Assembly: GCA_025504975.1 (NCBI GenBank)
Contig: JANUWI010000007.1
Coordinates: 1,488,001-1,552,000, forward strand
Direction: 5' to 3'
Source of the DNA: Plenodomus lindquistii
Lineage: Eukaryota > Ascomycota > Dothideomycetes > Pleosporales > Leptosphaeriaceae
Length of the DNA: 64,000 nt
The position numbers were made by a program, and so were the translations under genes. The notes under the pieces were generated by a model. That model worked only from the letters and a program-made list of their open reading frames with translations. It made no database searches and was not told the DNA's origin. Shown in pieces: positions 23,674-35,646 of the stretch. How positions within the stretch are numbered: the first letter of the stretch is position 1; each line of letters begins with the position of its first letter.

Positions 23674-25265
23674 ATGGCATCGCAGGTCTTCACACTAAGC
23701 ATTGGGCTTGTCAGCTTCGTGGCAACATGGTGTTACGCTACACTCAAGAACAAGACTTTATGGCCGAAAGATACTCCCAAACAGCAAGAGGCGCTTACTT
23801 CCGGTATGAGAGGACGATTTGGGTAGTTTTGCAGCGGCTGTACTGATACATGGTAGCTCAGGAGAGGTTCTGGAGTCTTGAGCGAGAGCCGTTGGAGGGG
23901 TTTAGACATGCATTCTTTACAACGAGAGGAGGGGTACAGTTACATTATATTACCAACAATGTCGAAAAGTCGATTGATAGTTCAAGACCAGTTATTGTTT
24001 TTATACACGGTATGTCACTCCCCATCTTACCTCCCTTTGAACCATCTTCGTCACGATATAAACAACACATACTCACACTTACACTGCCCCACACTCCAGG
24101 CTTCCCAGACTCCTGTTTCCTCTGGCGCCACATCCTGCAATCCCCCAACCTAAACCCCTACACCCTCATAGCCCTCGACCTCCCCGGCTACGGCGGCTCA
24201 GACAGTCTACCCTTATACAACGCATCCCACGTGCTCGAGGCCCTTACCGAATTCCTTTTCCACGTACGAAGCTTGTACCTACCCACGGGGGGTGCACTAA
24301 TCGCAGTAACCCACGACTGGGGCTCCCTAATCGCCGCCCGTCTCGCGTCCGAAACCAAGGACCTAGTGCACCACTGGATTCTCACCAGCGGCATGATACC
24401 GCATCTCACCGTCTCCAACGCAGAAGCGCAAGCCGCGCTTGGAAACCGGTATTTATCATCCTGGACGCGCTCTCCGTTTCACTTCAGCCTGGCGAAAGAG
24501 GCATGGCGTGCGTATGAACCTGTGCTCAAGCAATTCCGCCGCTCGTTTTATGTCTTTGGGTTCATGTTGCCTGGGCCGCTTGCGGGGGTTTTTGCTACGT
24601 ACGGGAATTATGCGTTTTTGAGGGCTTGTCATGGGTTGGGGATTAACTCTATACTTACGACCGCGGATGCAGCGGGAGATTGTGAGGTGAGGGAGACTAG
24701 TCTAGCGGAGAGTATGGCTATTTCTACTGGGCCTGCGCGCGCCCAGATCCTTGGGTACAGTAGCGATCGTGATGGACATGTAGGAGGTGGATATGGTAAA
24801 TCGGTGCTAGAAAGGATCCACGATCGCGGCATGGCGGAGAAAATCGGGATTTATCGCAATGGCTTTTTCACGGGGGAGTGGGTGAAGTCGCGGGATACGG
24901 TTGCGGCGTTGGAAGCGCTTTCACACGATACACAATACGAGGAGGATGGTTTAGAGACGGCGGGTAGCACGGCGCCGAAAGGCGCACTACGCGCCCCAGC
25001 GACGATTCTTTATGCTGAATGTGATCCGGCATTTGTTCAGGCGCTGGTTTTGGGTAATGTGGCGGATTATTTGGCAAAGGGGAGCGAGGTGCATGTTATT
25101 CCACGTGCGGGACATTGGTAAGTTTGCATCATGTTATGGGGTGAGTAGGAGGGTGTGCTGATGTACTGTAGGCTTCCTCATGAAAAGGATGGACAGCGTG
25201 TGATTGAGGAGAGTATTTTGAAGGCAGTGAAGAGATTACGGGGTAAAGGTGTTGAAGACTCGTGA
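23674..25265 (+). CDS. Alpha/beta hydrolase, epoxide-hydrolase-like
   Basis: Four exons (23674-23803, 23857-24009, 24100-25117, 25172-25265) give 464 residues. An N-terminal hydrophobic segment (LSIGLVSFVATWCYATL) suggests membrane anchoring, as in microsomal epoxide hydrolases. The oxyanion loop is HGFPDS, joined across intron 2. The nucleophile elbow is VTHDWGSLIAARLA, with Asp rather than Ser as nucleophile, as in epoxide hydrolases and dehalogenases. The late acid is probably in YAECDPAF, and the histidine is in RAGHWLPHE, joined across intron 3. A serine-type esterase is unlikely because of the HDWG elbow. The substrate is unknown. Confidence 0.88.
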
Positions 25266-26454
25266 GATGGCTTGAGGTGGGTACGTTGTTCAATCTGCTG
25301 TGTAGCAGGCTGCGAGGAAGAGACTTGGGCTGAGATTTCAATGTGCGTGTTGCTAGAGACAGCGCCTTCCGCTTTTCCAAATAGGAAGCAGATACGATAA
25401 CTGTTTGGGGAACTTTGCGGGATCGACAAGGCCCAAGTGTTGCCATGGCTTGCAGATACTCGGGCGAGAAAGGCAGCAGAAAGGCAGCAGGTATTGGTAT
25501 AGACACTGCCGAAGGGTAGATGAAGGAAACGTAGGACAGTCACAGGTTTTTGACAGGGCGATACGAGTGAACAGGATACGAAGGCATGTACTGAGACGGT
25601 GTCTCTTGTTCCTCTTGTCACTGAATAGACTCACAAAAGCAAAGAAACACCAGATACTACCCTCATGCAGCCCACACACAACACCACCGCACAATACAGA
25701 GGAACAAATGGCTTCCGCTTCTTCCGACCATATACTCTCATCGACTCACCCCCACCAGATTCTTCGAAGCAAACAAGCTAGGGAGCAAAAGGTGGGTATC
25801 GGCCTCTTATAACCAGCCAAAGCTTGACAATGTGACATGCACAAGGGTAAGCTTTTGTTGCGAGTCACGTCCCGTGTACTCTAAGGCGTCCCCAGCGCAG
25901 AGAATTCCCGCTGCTTAGCTTGATCAGATACAATCACCCTATTTCCGCTCCACACTCTTCGGGCGCCTAACGCTTGGCGATAGTTGTGGTCCTACGGGAT
26001 GCCTAAAGTCTTGGGAGCAAAGCGTCCTAATACCCGTACTTTCAAAAGTACCTAGGTACTGTCCCAAGACAATTCAGAACGAGCCGCCATATCACGCGCA
26101 TAGCCAGCAGAGTCAGAGCGAGAACCACCACGACTTTGCTTCCCATTATTCGGACGATATCGCATTCAGGCCTTTTGGGTCGCTCCATGCGTAGGGTCAT
26201 CTGAACACACTGCAATTGTGTAGAAGGTACCGGCACGAGCGCTAATCATAAAAACAACTTCCCACAGCGCCAATCCTCCGCTCACTCACCTGCATGATCA
26301 AGCGCCTGCTACCCACGCAAGTTGCCACAACTTGGTACAAGCGTCCTCGTAAGAGATACGGGCATGGTCTTGTTCACATAGGTACCACAAGTGGCCTTGC
26401 GTGTAGGTAACATCCTGGGGATAACTCCTTATGTTAATATACAACTAATGACTA

Positions 26455-26529
26455 GCTTTGTATAGTCCAAGAAAGAGCTTTGTACAGTCAAAGAAAGAAC
26501 TTTGTACAGTCAAAGAAAGAACTTTGTAC
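26455..26529. repeat. 22 bp tandem repeat, about 3.4 copies
   Basis: The unit GCTTTGTACAGTCAAAGAAA plus GA is repeated head to tail. Copies differ at one or two positions (TATAGTCC versus TACAGTCA; G/A at the unit start). Confidence 0.9.
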
Positions 26530-26983
26530 TCAATAGCTGTAGTGTTGTTGTGAAGAGTGGTTGTGTAGGAATACGGAGTTGCCCACGCAAGGACGAGCCC
26601 CGTGGAAAAACAAACCACCCGGATACACGATTATGGACCTCTTAGCATCCTCATCACTCACATTATCAACCGGCACGGCAACCTATCCGAAACTTTGTCG
26701 GGCCCGAGAAAAGATTAGATTGTCGTAGGATCTAATCAGATCAAATTTTCCACGCTACGCGCGAGTACGAGGTCTAGCCCTCTCCATCTTCCCGCCACGC
26801 TTGGCTTGCTTGGGTAATGATTGGTCAACGCTAGTACTGGCCAAGCATTCGAGGTACTATTGCACTGGCTCCGCGGCTACTAGTTGGGATTATGGTATGA
26901 TTATTACTTGAAAGACGAGTGGAACAGTGTACCGTGACTACCATGATCGACCTTGGCGGCAGGCGAATCGTGAATGTAACTCC

Positions 26984-26992
26984 ATCAGATAG
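26984..26992 (+). promoter_or_regulatory. Candidate siderophore GATA-factor site
   Basis: ATCAGATAG lies 138 bp upstream of the transporter start and matches 8 of 9 bases of the ATCWGATAA motif recognised by SreA/Sre1/Urbs1 iron regulators. A further ATCAGATAC occurs near 25923. Confidence 0.4.
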
Positions 26993-27129
26993 GACTGAAT
27001 CAGGTGCATAATGTGCGGCATACAAAAGGGCGACCTAGATCCCCGTTGAAACCTTGATATTCTCATCTCGCTGGCATCTAGGATAGTCGTTGCAAGACTG
27101 GAAAGAAGCGTCGACATTGCCTGCTCACC

Positions 27130-29014
27130 ATGGGTGTCCTCAACTTCTCCAAAGGCGCTCCAAAGACGGAAACTTCGCCTCATGAGACTACGGATCAGAT
27201 CACCATCGACCCTGAGAAGGGCTCTGGCTCCCACAGTCCGGTAGATACAGACTCTGACAAGGAGATCATCTCTGGCGATGCTCAGGCCGGTGTCAAGGCT
27301 GTCCAAGCTGCCGCCAGCGTCTGGACAAAGTATCACCTGTGGGGTGCATACGCAATGTAAGTTTGCATAACTAACGGCTGCCCGTTATCACAAATGCATC
27401 GTCTAATCAGACTCTAGCATCTGGTGGATTTACTTCGTCACAGCTCTCCAGGAAGTTGTTGTCCGCGCCATGAACCCCTACGTTACCAGTGCGTTCCGCC
27501 TGCACTCCCTAACCGCCGCAACGGGCATCATGTCTTCCATCATTGGAGGCCTGTCCAAAATCCCGTTGGCGAAGCTCCTCGACATGTGGGGTCGACCACA
27601 GGGCCTCTTACTATCACTCGTGGTCTGGATGGTTGGATACATCATGATGGCCGCGTGCCAAAACGTCGAGACTTACGCCGCAGCCCAAGTCTTTTCTTCG
27701 ACTGGGTGTGTCCACCTCTAAATTGAAGCAGACCAAAAACATTACTAACACATTTGCAGATCCCAAGGCGTATCCTACATCCTCACTGTCTTCATCGCCG
27801 ACACGTCCACGCTCAAGAACCGCGCCCTCATGCTTTCCTTCGCCACGTCCCCCTACATAATCACAACCTGGGTCGGCGGCCCCGTCGCAGAATCCATTCT
27901 TGGCGGTCCAGGCTGGCGCTGGGCCTTTGGCATCTTCACCATCATCATCCCCGTCGTCGTGACCCCCCTCGCCCTCCTAGTCCTCTACAACGACCGCAAA
28001 GCCCGCAAGCAAGGCCTCCTGCAACCCACGAAGATTCAATGGACCGGCTCCGCCATCAAAAAGTTCTGCGTCGACATTGATCTCGTAGGCATCATGATTC
28101 TCGTCAGCGGAATGGCACTCTTCCTCCTCCCCTTCAGCCTGTGGTCCTACCAAGGCGAGAAATGGCAATCCCCCATGATCATCGGCATGATTGTCGCCGG
28201 CGGCATCCTCCTCCTCGCCTTCCCCATTTGGGAGAAATTCTACGCACCCGTAACCTTCATCCCATACGAGCTGCTGCTCGACCGCACCGTCTTCTCCGCA
28301 GGCATCATGTTCGTCTTTGTCTACTTCAACAACGCAGTCTACCGCTCCTACTTTGGCTCCATGCTACAAGTCGTGTGGAACCTCAACGTCACAACCGCTA
28401 GCTACGTAAACAACGTGTACCGCGTGGTATCTTGTTTCTGGTGCTTAGCTGCCGTTGGCCCCGCCGTCAGAATCACAGGACGCTTCAAGTGGACGGCTGT
28501 CTACTTTGCGCTACCCCTTGATATCCTGGCTACGGGCTTGATGATTCATTTCCGCAATGCAGGCACAAGCGTAGGGTACATTGTCATGACGCAGATTTTT
28601 GTCGCCGTGTCAGGAGGTACGATTGTCATCGCGGGCGAAATGGCAATGATGGCGCCGTCGGACCACCAACACATGGCCGTCATCATCGCGGTGCTCAATC
28701 TCTTCTGCTCGATTGGCAGCGCGATTGGTAGTACCGTGTCCGCGGCTATCTGGACCGGCACCTTTTACGATAACCTCGTCAAACACGTCCCCGCTGGCGT
28801 CAACGTCAGAGATATTTATGCGTCGCTGCCGAAACAGTTGTCGTATGCGTGGGGGACTCCAGAGCGCGACGGAATCGCGAGGGCATATGGCGATTCGCAG
28901 CGCTTGATGCTGATTACGAGTTGTTGTATGCTGGCCGTGGCGTTGGTTTCGGCGGCGTTTTGGCGCGATATTAATATTAAGAACATTAAGCAGGTCAAGG
29001 GTCGTGTTATCTAG
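27130..29014 (+). CDS. MFS siderophore-iron transporter (MirB/Arn/Sit1 type)
   Basis: Plasma-membrane H+ symporter taking up ferri-siderophores. Three exons (27130-27356, 27418-27705, 27760-29014) give 589 residues, the usual length for this 14-helix family. The first 65 residues are a hydrophilic cytosolic tail. Then come WWIYFVTALQEVVVRAMNPY (helix 1 and loop), KIPLAKLLDMWGRPQG (loop 2-3 MFS motif), GSQGVSYILTVFIADTSTLKNR, GWRWAFGIFTII and later YGDSQRLMLITSC, a stretch typical of Arn/Mir transporters. Which siderophore it carries cannot be read from sequence. A GATA-like site upstream fits iron repression. Confidence 0.93.
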
Positions 29015-29381
29015 AGTTGTGAGGGGTTATGGACGTGGTGGCTGTTTGGGTGGATGGACATGGACTGCGGTCGTTGGGATAGTAATGTAGACTTTACCAC
29101 ATGGTGAGCGGGTAGGTGGATGATTGCACAAGTATAAGTCAATCCCGGTTCACCACTTTAGGACACGAATACACACATACCACACTGTCTCTACTCCCGT
29201 AATTTCCGTTTCTGCCGAGCTTACAGCATGATTCGATTGCGCACTTCGTACTCGTGGCATATTTCTAGGACTCGACCCATCTGTCAACACATGAACACTG
29301 CGATGGATGGTAGTTGCTGTACTATGAGCAATTGCACACTGTGAAAATGTGCTTGCAGCTTGGCATGTAGGAGGTTGCCAG
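29015..29381. other. Intergenic, transporter 3' side
   Basis: No gene seen. It ends at a MITE copy. Confidence 0.45.
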
Positions 29382-29625
29382 TACGAAGAAGCTCGTTTTT
29401 GTTGTGTCACCATCTCACGTTAACAGCACAATGCGTGAGCTTATACAGTAGCAAGAAGATAACAAAAGCATATTCAGCTGTTACAGTATAACCTCTAGTA
29501 CTTATAGAGCATGTACGTGAATATTCGATTACTTTTAGTAGCATTTTAGTGTGTTGTGATACTTACGGTGTGAGGTGTGAACGGTGCAAGTGACATTTGG
29601 TGACTTGAGAACTACAAGCTTTGTA
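29382..29625. mobile_element. MITE copy F
   Basis: 244 bp. The left terminus is TACGAAGAAGCTCGTTTTTG. The right terminus, read on the minus strand, is TACAAAGCTTGTAGTTCTCA. The interior shares the block ACAGTAGCAAGAAGATAACA with copy E (ACAGTAGCACGAAGATGACG), differing mostly by transitions. No coding capacity. Confidence 0.7.
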
Positions 29626-30341
29626 CTCATCCCAATGCGGCAGGTGCAAATGTGCTGGTATGACCAAGATGATGGGTTATGTTGCTGTGTATGCATGTGG
29701 TACAAGATGTCAGTGACTCATACCGTTTCCCATCCATGGGTTGAGACAGAGGGGTCGAGAGCCAGCGTCAGAGAGTATGCATTGATCAATTGGCGGGCGC
29801 GTGCGGGAGGAAACAACACAGCCCAACGCGCCCGACTCAATGCGTGTGCATGTGCGTGTCCATGATTCTGCGTGTGCGTAATGATGAATGGGAAATGCCT
29901 TGGAGTGTAATGGCTGCGAGCTCTGTATTGTCGTCGATTGTGTGTTGATTGGCAAGCAGCCAACAAACGTCAACACAGCCTCGGCCCTCAGGCGATGATG
30001 AAGATTGGGTATCAAGGTGAGAGAAATTTGTGAGGGCGCAACGTCATGCCACCCGCCGCCCTCTTTTGCTTGCAGGCTTCTGTGGCAACAGGCGCGGGGC
30101 ATCTGCGCAAGGCTCGACTATCCCATGCGCCTGATTGGCTAGCGTACCCACAATAATATTTTTGCTTAGCGCTAAGTGCCCCTCATGCTCACTTATAAGC
30201 GTACGCTCCTCCCGTCCTCCATTTCTCCTCTTTGTCGCTCATACCAGATACACCAGCTGTACACTCTGAGCATTCAACCCTTCCTCACACCCACACAACA
30301 ACCCCTCCTTCTACAGGAACAACAATCTCAACACCGCCAAC
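29626..30341. promoter_or_regulatory. TEF1 promoter region
   Basis: 716 bp before the TEF1 start. CT-rich stretches occur at about 30205-30240 and 30285-30320 next to the start, as is common for highly expressed fungal genes. No other gene was recognised. Confidence 0.5.
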
Positions 30342-32380
30342 ATGGGGTACGTCTGCCCTATCTGCCCCGCCTGCCCCGCCACACATACACCTACACACGC
30401 ACCTACACACATAGCAAGACATGACATGCTGACATGGCTGCAGTAAAGAGAAGATGCACATCAACGTGGTCGTTATCGGCCACGTCGACTCCGGAAAGTC
30501 CACCACCACCGGCCGTAAGCCTTACCCTTCGATAGACTGCCGCGTGTCACGAGCTTACAATGGGTTGCAGACTTGATCTACAAGTGCGGAGGTATCGACA
30601 AGCGTACCATCGAGAAGTTCGAGAAGGTACGCACACTTTTTCTTTCACCTGGAGCGCTGCAGCGGCGGGCTGCTCTTGGTGAGACTGCCGCCTGGTTTTC
30701 CTGGCTCAGTTCTCACTGAGGGGCAATTTGCGCGGTGCATGGTGGGGTGTGCGAATTTTTGCGCTAGTCCCAACACGGGCTTCGCGAATATCAACACCAC
30801 GTCAACACCATGCCCACAGCATTTTGCACCCCGCCTTTCCGCGGCCTTCAGCGCTTTGCATCATCCCAGCCCGTCAACAGTCAACACCATGCTGACATCC
30901 CTCCCAGGAAGCCGCCGAACTTGGCAAGGGTTCCTTCAAGTACGCATGGGTCCTCGACAAATTGAAGGCCGAGCGTGAACGTGGTATCACCATCGATATC
31001 GCGCTCTGGAAGTTCGAGACTCCCAAGTACTACGTCACTGTTATTGGTATGTCTCTCCCATCTTGCCCCGCTCTTGCCGCACATCTGTCTCTCAATCTGC
31101 CGCACTCATTGCCCTACATCTGTCTTCAACTCTGCCATACTCATTGCCCTACATCCGTCCTCAACTATGCCGCACTCATTGCCCTACATCTGTCTCTCAA
31201 TCTGCCCACTCACTGCCGCACATCTGTCTTCAACTCTGCCGCACTCAATGTCGCACATCGTGCTAACAACATGCCAGATGCCCCCGGTCACCGTGATTTC
31301 ATCAAGAACATGATTACTGGTACCTCCCAGGCCGATTGCGCTATTCTCATCATTGCCGCCGGTACTGGTGAGTTCGAGGCTGGTATCTCCAAGGATGGCC
31401 AGACCCGTGAGCACGCTCTCCTCGCCTACACCCTCGGTGTCAAGCAGCTCATCGTTGCCATCAACAAGATGGACACCACCAAGTGGTCCGAGGACCGTTA
31501 CCAGGAGATCATCAAGGAGACCTCCAACTTCATCAAGAAGGTCGGATACAACCCCAAGCACGTTCCCTTCGTGCCCATCTCCGGTTTCAACGGTGACAAC
31601 ATGATCGACGTCTCCACCAACTGCCCCTGGTACAAGGGATGGGAGAAGGAGACCAAGACCAAGGCCACCGGTAAGACCCTCCTCGAGGCCATTGACGCCA
31701 TCGACCCCCCCAGCCGTCCCACCGACAAGCCCCTCCGTCTTCCCCTCCAGGACGTCTACAAGATTGGTGGTATTGGCACGGTTCCCGTCGGTCGTGTCGA
31801 GACCGGTATCATCAAGGCCGGTATGGTCGTCACCTTCGCCCCCGCTGGTGTCACCACTGAAGTCAAGTCCGTCGAGATGCACCACGAGCAGCTTGCTGAG
31901 GGTGTCCCCGGTGACAACGTCGGCTTCAACGTCAAGAACGTCTCCGTCAAGGAGATCCGTCGTGGCAACGTTGCCGGTGACTCCAAGAACGACCCCCCCA
32001 AGGGTGCCGAGTCCTTCAACGCCCAGGTCATTGTCCTCAACCACCCTGGTCAGGTCGGTGCCGGTTACGCACCCGTCCTCGATTGCCACACTGCCCACAT
32101 TGCTTGCAAGTTCTCCGAGCTCCTTGAGAAGATTGACCGCCGTACCGGAAAGTCTGTTGAGAACACCCCCAAGTTCATCAAGTCTGGTGACGCTGCCATC
32201 GTCAAGATGGTTCCCTCCAAGCCTATGTGCGTTGAGGCTTTCACTGACTACCCTCCTCTTGGTCGTTTCGCTGTCCGTGACATGCGTCAGACCGTTGCTG
32301 TCGGTGTCATCAAGTCCGTCGCCAAGGTCGACAAGGCTGGCAAGGTCACCAAGGCCGCTCAGAAGGCTACCAAGAAATAA
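30342..32380 (+). CDS. TEF1: Translation elongation factor 1-alpha
   Basis: GTPase that delivers aminoacyl-tRNA to the ribosome. Exons 30342-30346, 30444-30514, 30571-30626, 30908-31046 and 31278-32380 give 457 residues. The first coding exon is 5 nt. GTPase motifs: GHVDSGKST (G1), DAPGHRDF (G3, joined across intron 4), NKMD (G4). [15 protein letters not shown] switch I is present as [11 protein letters not shown]. The last exon shows the strong codon bias expected of an abundant protein (codons ending in C). Intron 3 (281 bp) and intron 4 (231 bp) are long; intron 4 carries a minisatellite. The C-terminus is KATKK. Confidence 0.99.
31068..31261. repeat. 35 bp minisatellite inside TEF1 intron 4
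   Basis: About five to six imperfect head-to-tail copies of a 35 bp unit beginning CGCACTCATTGCCCTACATC and ending TGTCTTCAACTCTGC. One copy is 34 bp. It fills nearly the whole intron. Confidence 0.92.
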
Positions 32381-33102
32381 GCGCTCTCTTCTTGGGTTGC
32401 TTGTTTCTCTTCTTTCGTCTCTAGATACCTGCTTCTGGGGATGTGGTAGCTTCGGAAAAGCTTTGATGACTTCTTGAAACGTGTCATGCATAACGGTCTG
32501 GAGTGTAGTGGCGTCGTCCTACGTAGATTTCATAATGATCTGAATGAATGATATGGATGGACAATAATCTTGTGTTGACCCTCAATCTTGTGCATGCATG
32601 TGAAGTGCCGGCCTTTGCCGTGGTGTCATAACCCCTCATTTTGTTGTTGCTGTGTCCTCTTGTGGTGTTGTAGTTGACACACCATACTAAGATCTAGGCT
32701 AAACGCCTGTTGTACAACGTGTAGCCTCTCGGCATAGTAGAACTTCCGTTGTAATATACTAGCGTACTCTTGTAGTATCCTTGGTGCTGTGTAGGCTCAA
32801 CCGTCGTTCTATCAAGATAAATTGGAGATGCAATAAGTACGTTCTGTTGTACAACGTGTATTCTCTTAGAGTTGTAGAAATTCTGTTATAATGTACTATT
32901 GTGCCCTTGTAGTCTCTTTGGTGCTATCTAGGCTTAAAGGTCATGCTATCAAAATAAGATGTAGACGCAATAAGTACGAGCTGCATACATAGCTGGAAGC
33001 CCAACTCACCGACTCTTTTGGGCCTAGTGTCTGGCACGCCTTGTCCACCAGACCGCGGCGCCATTCCTCCCCAACCTCACTTCTTGGCTTTCGGCACCGG
33101 CA
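32381..33102. other. Intergenic, mostly MITE-derived
   Basis: 722 bp between TEF1 and the next gene. The second half is a repeat-family copy with an internal tandem duplication. The first 250 bp holds the TEF1 3' region. Confidence 0.5.
32640..32991. mobile_element. MITE copy A with internal 137 bp tandem duplication
   Basis: The right end, read on the minus strand, is TATGTATGCAGCTCGTACTT, the family terminus. Two tandem units of 137 bp (32707-32843 and 32844-32980) both begin CTGTTGTACAACGTGTA and end GCAATAAGTACG. They differ mainly by C/T and A/G changes. The interior (TAGTTGACACACCATACTAAG) matches copies B and C. The left end is uncertain. Confidence 0.65.
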
Positions 33103-34759
33103 ATGTCCGCTGATCTCTTCGCAGAGTTTGGAGTAGACTCCAGCTCTACCCAAGAGCCCCAGGAATCGCTCCAGCCGCCTGCGAGACCTGGCATTCAGCA
33201 GGCATCGTCTTATTCTTTCTTCGATGGGTGGAGCGCCACATCAGCCGCAGCTCCCGCTCCCCAACAGCCCTCCCAATTACCATTGGCAAACTCCTGGAAC
33301 GTCAATCAATCGCCAGCGCCGCAGGTAGCAGAAGATGAAGATGATGATTGGGGCGACTTTGAGGGCGAGTCGACTTTTCAGACGGCTGCTCCTGCCTCGG
33401 TAGATCCATTCGCATTTGTTGCTTCCCAGACCGCTCAACCAGCCCAGAACTCATGGAATGTCACGCCAGCGTCTCAAGACCTTTTGGGCTCCATTGGACA
33501 GCAACCACAGTCAGATCAATCAGCATGGCAAAGAGCACCTATCGTCAAAGCCAAGAAGTCGGCAGATCCTAGTGTGCTATTTGATGCGGAAGACGATTTT
33601 GATGATGATGATGAATTTGGAGACTTTGAGGGAACAGAGGACACGAAAGTCACAAAGAATGAGTCAGCTGCACCTTCGTCGGCACTCGTTGATCTGTTAG
33701 GCGATATGACTGTGTCGCAGCCCGCAGCATCTGTTACCAAGGATAGCCAGAGCACCCATGTACAACAGCCGTCGAAACCATTGTTCACAGCAAACCGGAG
33801 CTCAATTGCCTCCACCTTCACATCTACCAAGACTCAGAAGCCATCAACGGTGGCCCCCGCAAAGAAAGAGGAGGACGATTCAGGCTGGGATACCTTCGAC
33901 GACTGGGAACAGTCCATTCCTGGTACTTCAAACGTCAAGGGAATGCCCAAACCGAACTCGACAACTGACTCTCAACCCACACCCCAGTCTTCGACGCCAA
34001 GGCCTATCTTGTCTCCCGTGACGGATGAACCCCAGCCAGGCGAGCTACCCCCTACCAATGTACCGCCTCCTGGTGTCCTTCTGTCGCTTTTCCCTTCGCT
34101 CTTTAATGACGCTCAAGAGAAGTTGTTCAAGCCAATGGCTGCGCAAACACTGCCCATGAGAAACAAGCTCATGGCCGCGCCAGCGACCATTGCATACCTC
34201 GCAGGCTACTTGGTGCTTGCGAACGTCGCTGCACACATTATTGCTGGAAGAAAGCTACGATGGAAGCGAGACCAGCATCTATCACAGGGCATGAGAATTG
34301 GTCCTGCTTCATCACGAGCGACATCGGGGATGAAGCTAACAGGCATCGATAAGGGAGAGAGCCTAAAGGAAGAGAGGGAAGTGTCTGATGTTGTAAGAGT
34401 GTGGAAGGAGCAAGTGGGAAGGCTTCGACATGTTGTGTCTGGTGCGAATCAGATCAAAGCTGGCACTCTGGGCCCGGTACCTGATTTGCAAGAAGTCATG
34501 CCAGTCAGGACGTTGAAGCAGTCTGAAGGAGGGATGCCAGCACGTCAACCATGCATGTTATGTGGCTTGAAGCGAGAGGAGAGAGTGACGGCTGCAGACA
34601 TGGCGACAGATGATAGCTTTGGCGAATGGTGGATAGACCAAGTCAACATGCATCGAGGTGAGTTTTGGCGGTGGCGAAGTCTTGATGACAAGCACTGACA
34701 ATATTCTAGGTTGCAGGAACTTGTGGAACGAACACAAGGACAGATTGAGACAGCGTTGA
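33103..34759 (+). CDS. Acidic DWGDFEG-motif protein, Laa2/Ppk6-like (tentative)
   Basis: Exons 33103-34657 and 34710-34759 give 534 residues. The N-terminal half is disordered and carries repeated acidic-aromatic motifs DDDWGDFEGE, DDDEFGDFEGT and GWDTFDDWEQ, the type of short motif that binds clathrin-adaptor ear domains. The C-terminal third is ordered, with PPPGVLLSLFPSLF, a hydrophobic helix (AYLAGYLVLANVAAHII), a CMLCGLKREERV zinc-knuckle-like segment and FGEWWIDQVNMHRGCRNLW, joined across the intron. This resembles fungal proteins annotated as Ppk6-type or related to yeast Laa2 (an AP-1 accessory factor), but no kinase motifs are visible. A trafficking role is inferred. Confidence 0.6.
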
Positions 34760-35646
34760 GATGAGTGAGCATGTACACCAACATTTGACGATACAGATAG
34801 AAAGGCCGACATGACCACGATCTGGTGCACTAATCGGACTGGTGGCGGTCCAGGGTCCAACCAATGACAATGTCCGGGGAAGTGCGGAGACGATGGTACA
34901 GGGTCAGGCATGGCTTGAACCTGTGCTCGAGCAACTCACCGTGTCAGCAAGCCAATCCCAACCGAAGCTTATTATGCACATGCACAACATGACGAGTTTG
35001 CCTCTTGCGCGGATGAGTTGAGAAGGTTGATTAAGCGCATGGAGCGGTTCGGTGGAATTGGCGGGGCGCAGCAGGTACGTAGAGTGTACTGTACCTAGAG
35101 TTGGGGTAAAGGTATGTAGTATAATAGCTGATCTCGGTATGCAATGCCGGCGGCCCATGTGGTGTTGGATGAGGCGTGGCAATTGCATGGTGGAGGGCTT
35201 GTGGTGGTCTCGTAGCATGTACATGGGTGGATCTAAAGTGTGTGCGGGGCAGGGCCAGCGTGCGTAGGAGCAAATGCAATGCAAATACTCTCTGTCTGGG
35301 TCAGTCTCAAGACGTCTTGGATCTGACATTCTGGAACCTCACTCATTCTATTGCTGTTGCTATTTGAGACATAGTCTTGGTCTATTCCGGTCGGAGAGTA
35401 GAGTAGCTGCGGACGTGGCCTGCCCACAGCTCACATAGAGTAGACCGTCTGCCGTCCATCGCCCGTCCGTCATCGATTCAAGAGCACAGCACCCTCTGCA
35501 CCACGCGCGCATCCATCGCATTGCACCCCCCCGACCGACGCGGGCCCACGGCAGCCCTTGGGAGGCGACATTCCGCAGCGAGCACGACATCGGCGCAGCT
35601 GAACTGCCCCAAGAGCCAGGGAGCGGGCGCCCGCACGCCGGAGGGA
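34760..35646. other. Intergenic, PAS-kinase promoter and leader
   Basis: 887 bp. The GC content rises sharply after about 35460. No gene seen. Confidence 0.45.

Larger units (their letters stand above)
25266..27129. other. Gene-free stretch upstream of siderophore transporter
   Basis: About 1.9 kb. It contains a 22 bp tandem repeat (26455-26529) and GATA-type motifs. No coding region was recognised. Part of it is presumably the transporter promoter. Confidence 0.5.

Noticed and set aside
31692..32477. 261-codon plus-strand frame overlapping TEF1
   Set aside because: Shifted-frame shadow of TEF1, rich in Ser, Pro and Arg, with no domain.
31184..32491. 435-codon open frame antisense to TEF1
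   Set aside because: It mirrors the last TEF1 exon. The strong codon bias of TEF1 (third-position C, few TA codons) leaves the antisense frame open. The Gly/Leu/Asp/Val-rich product has no recognisable domain.
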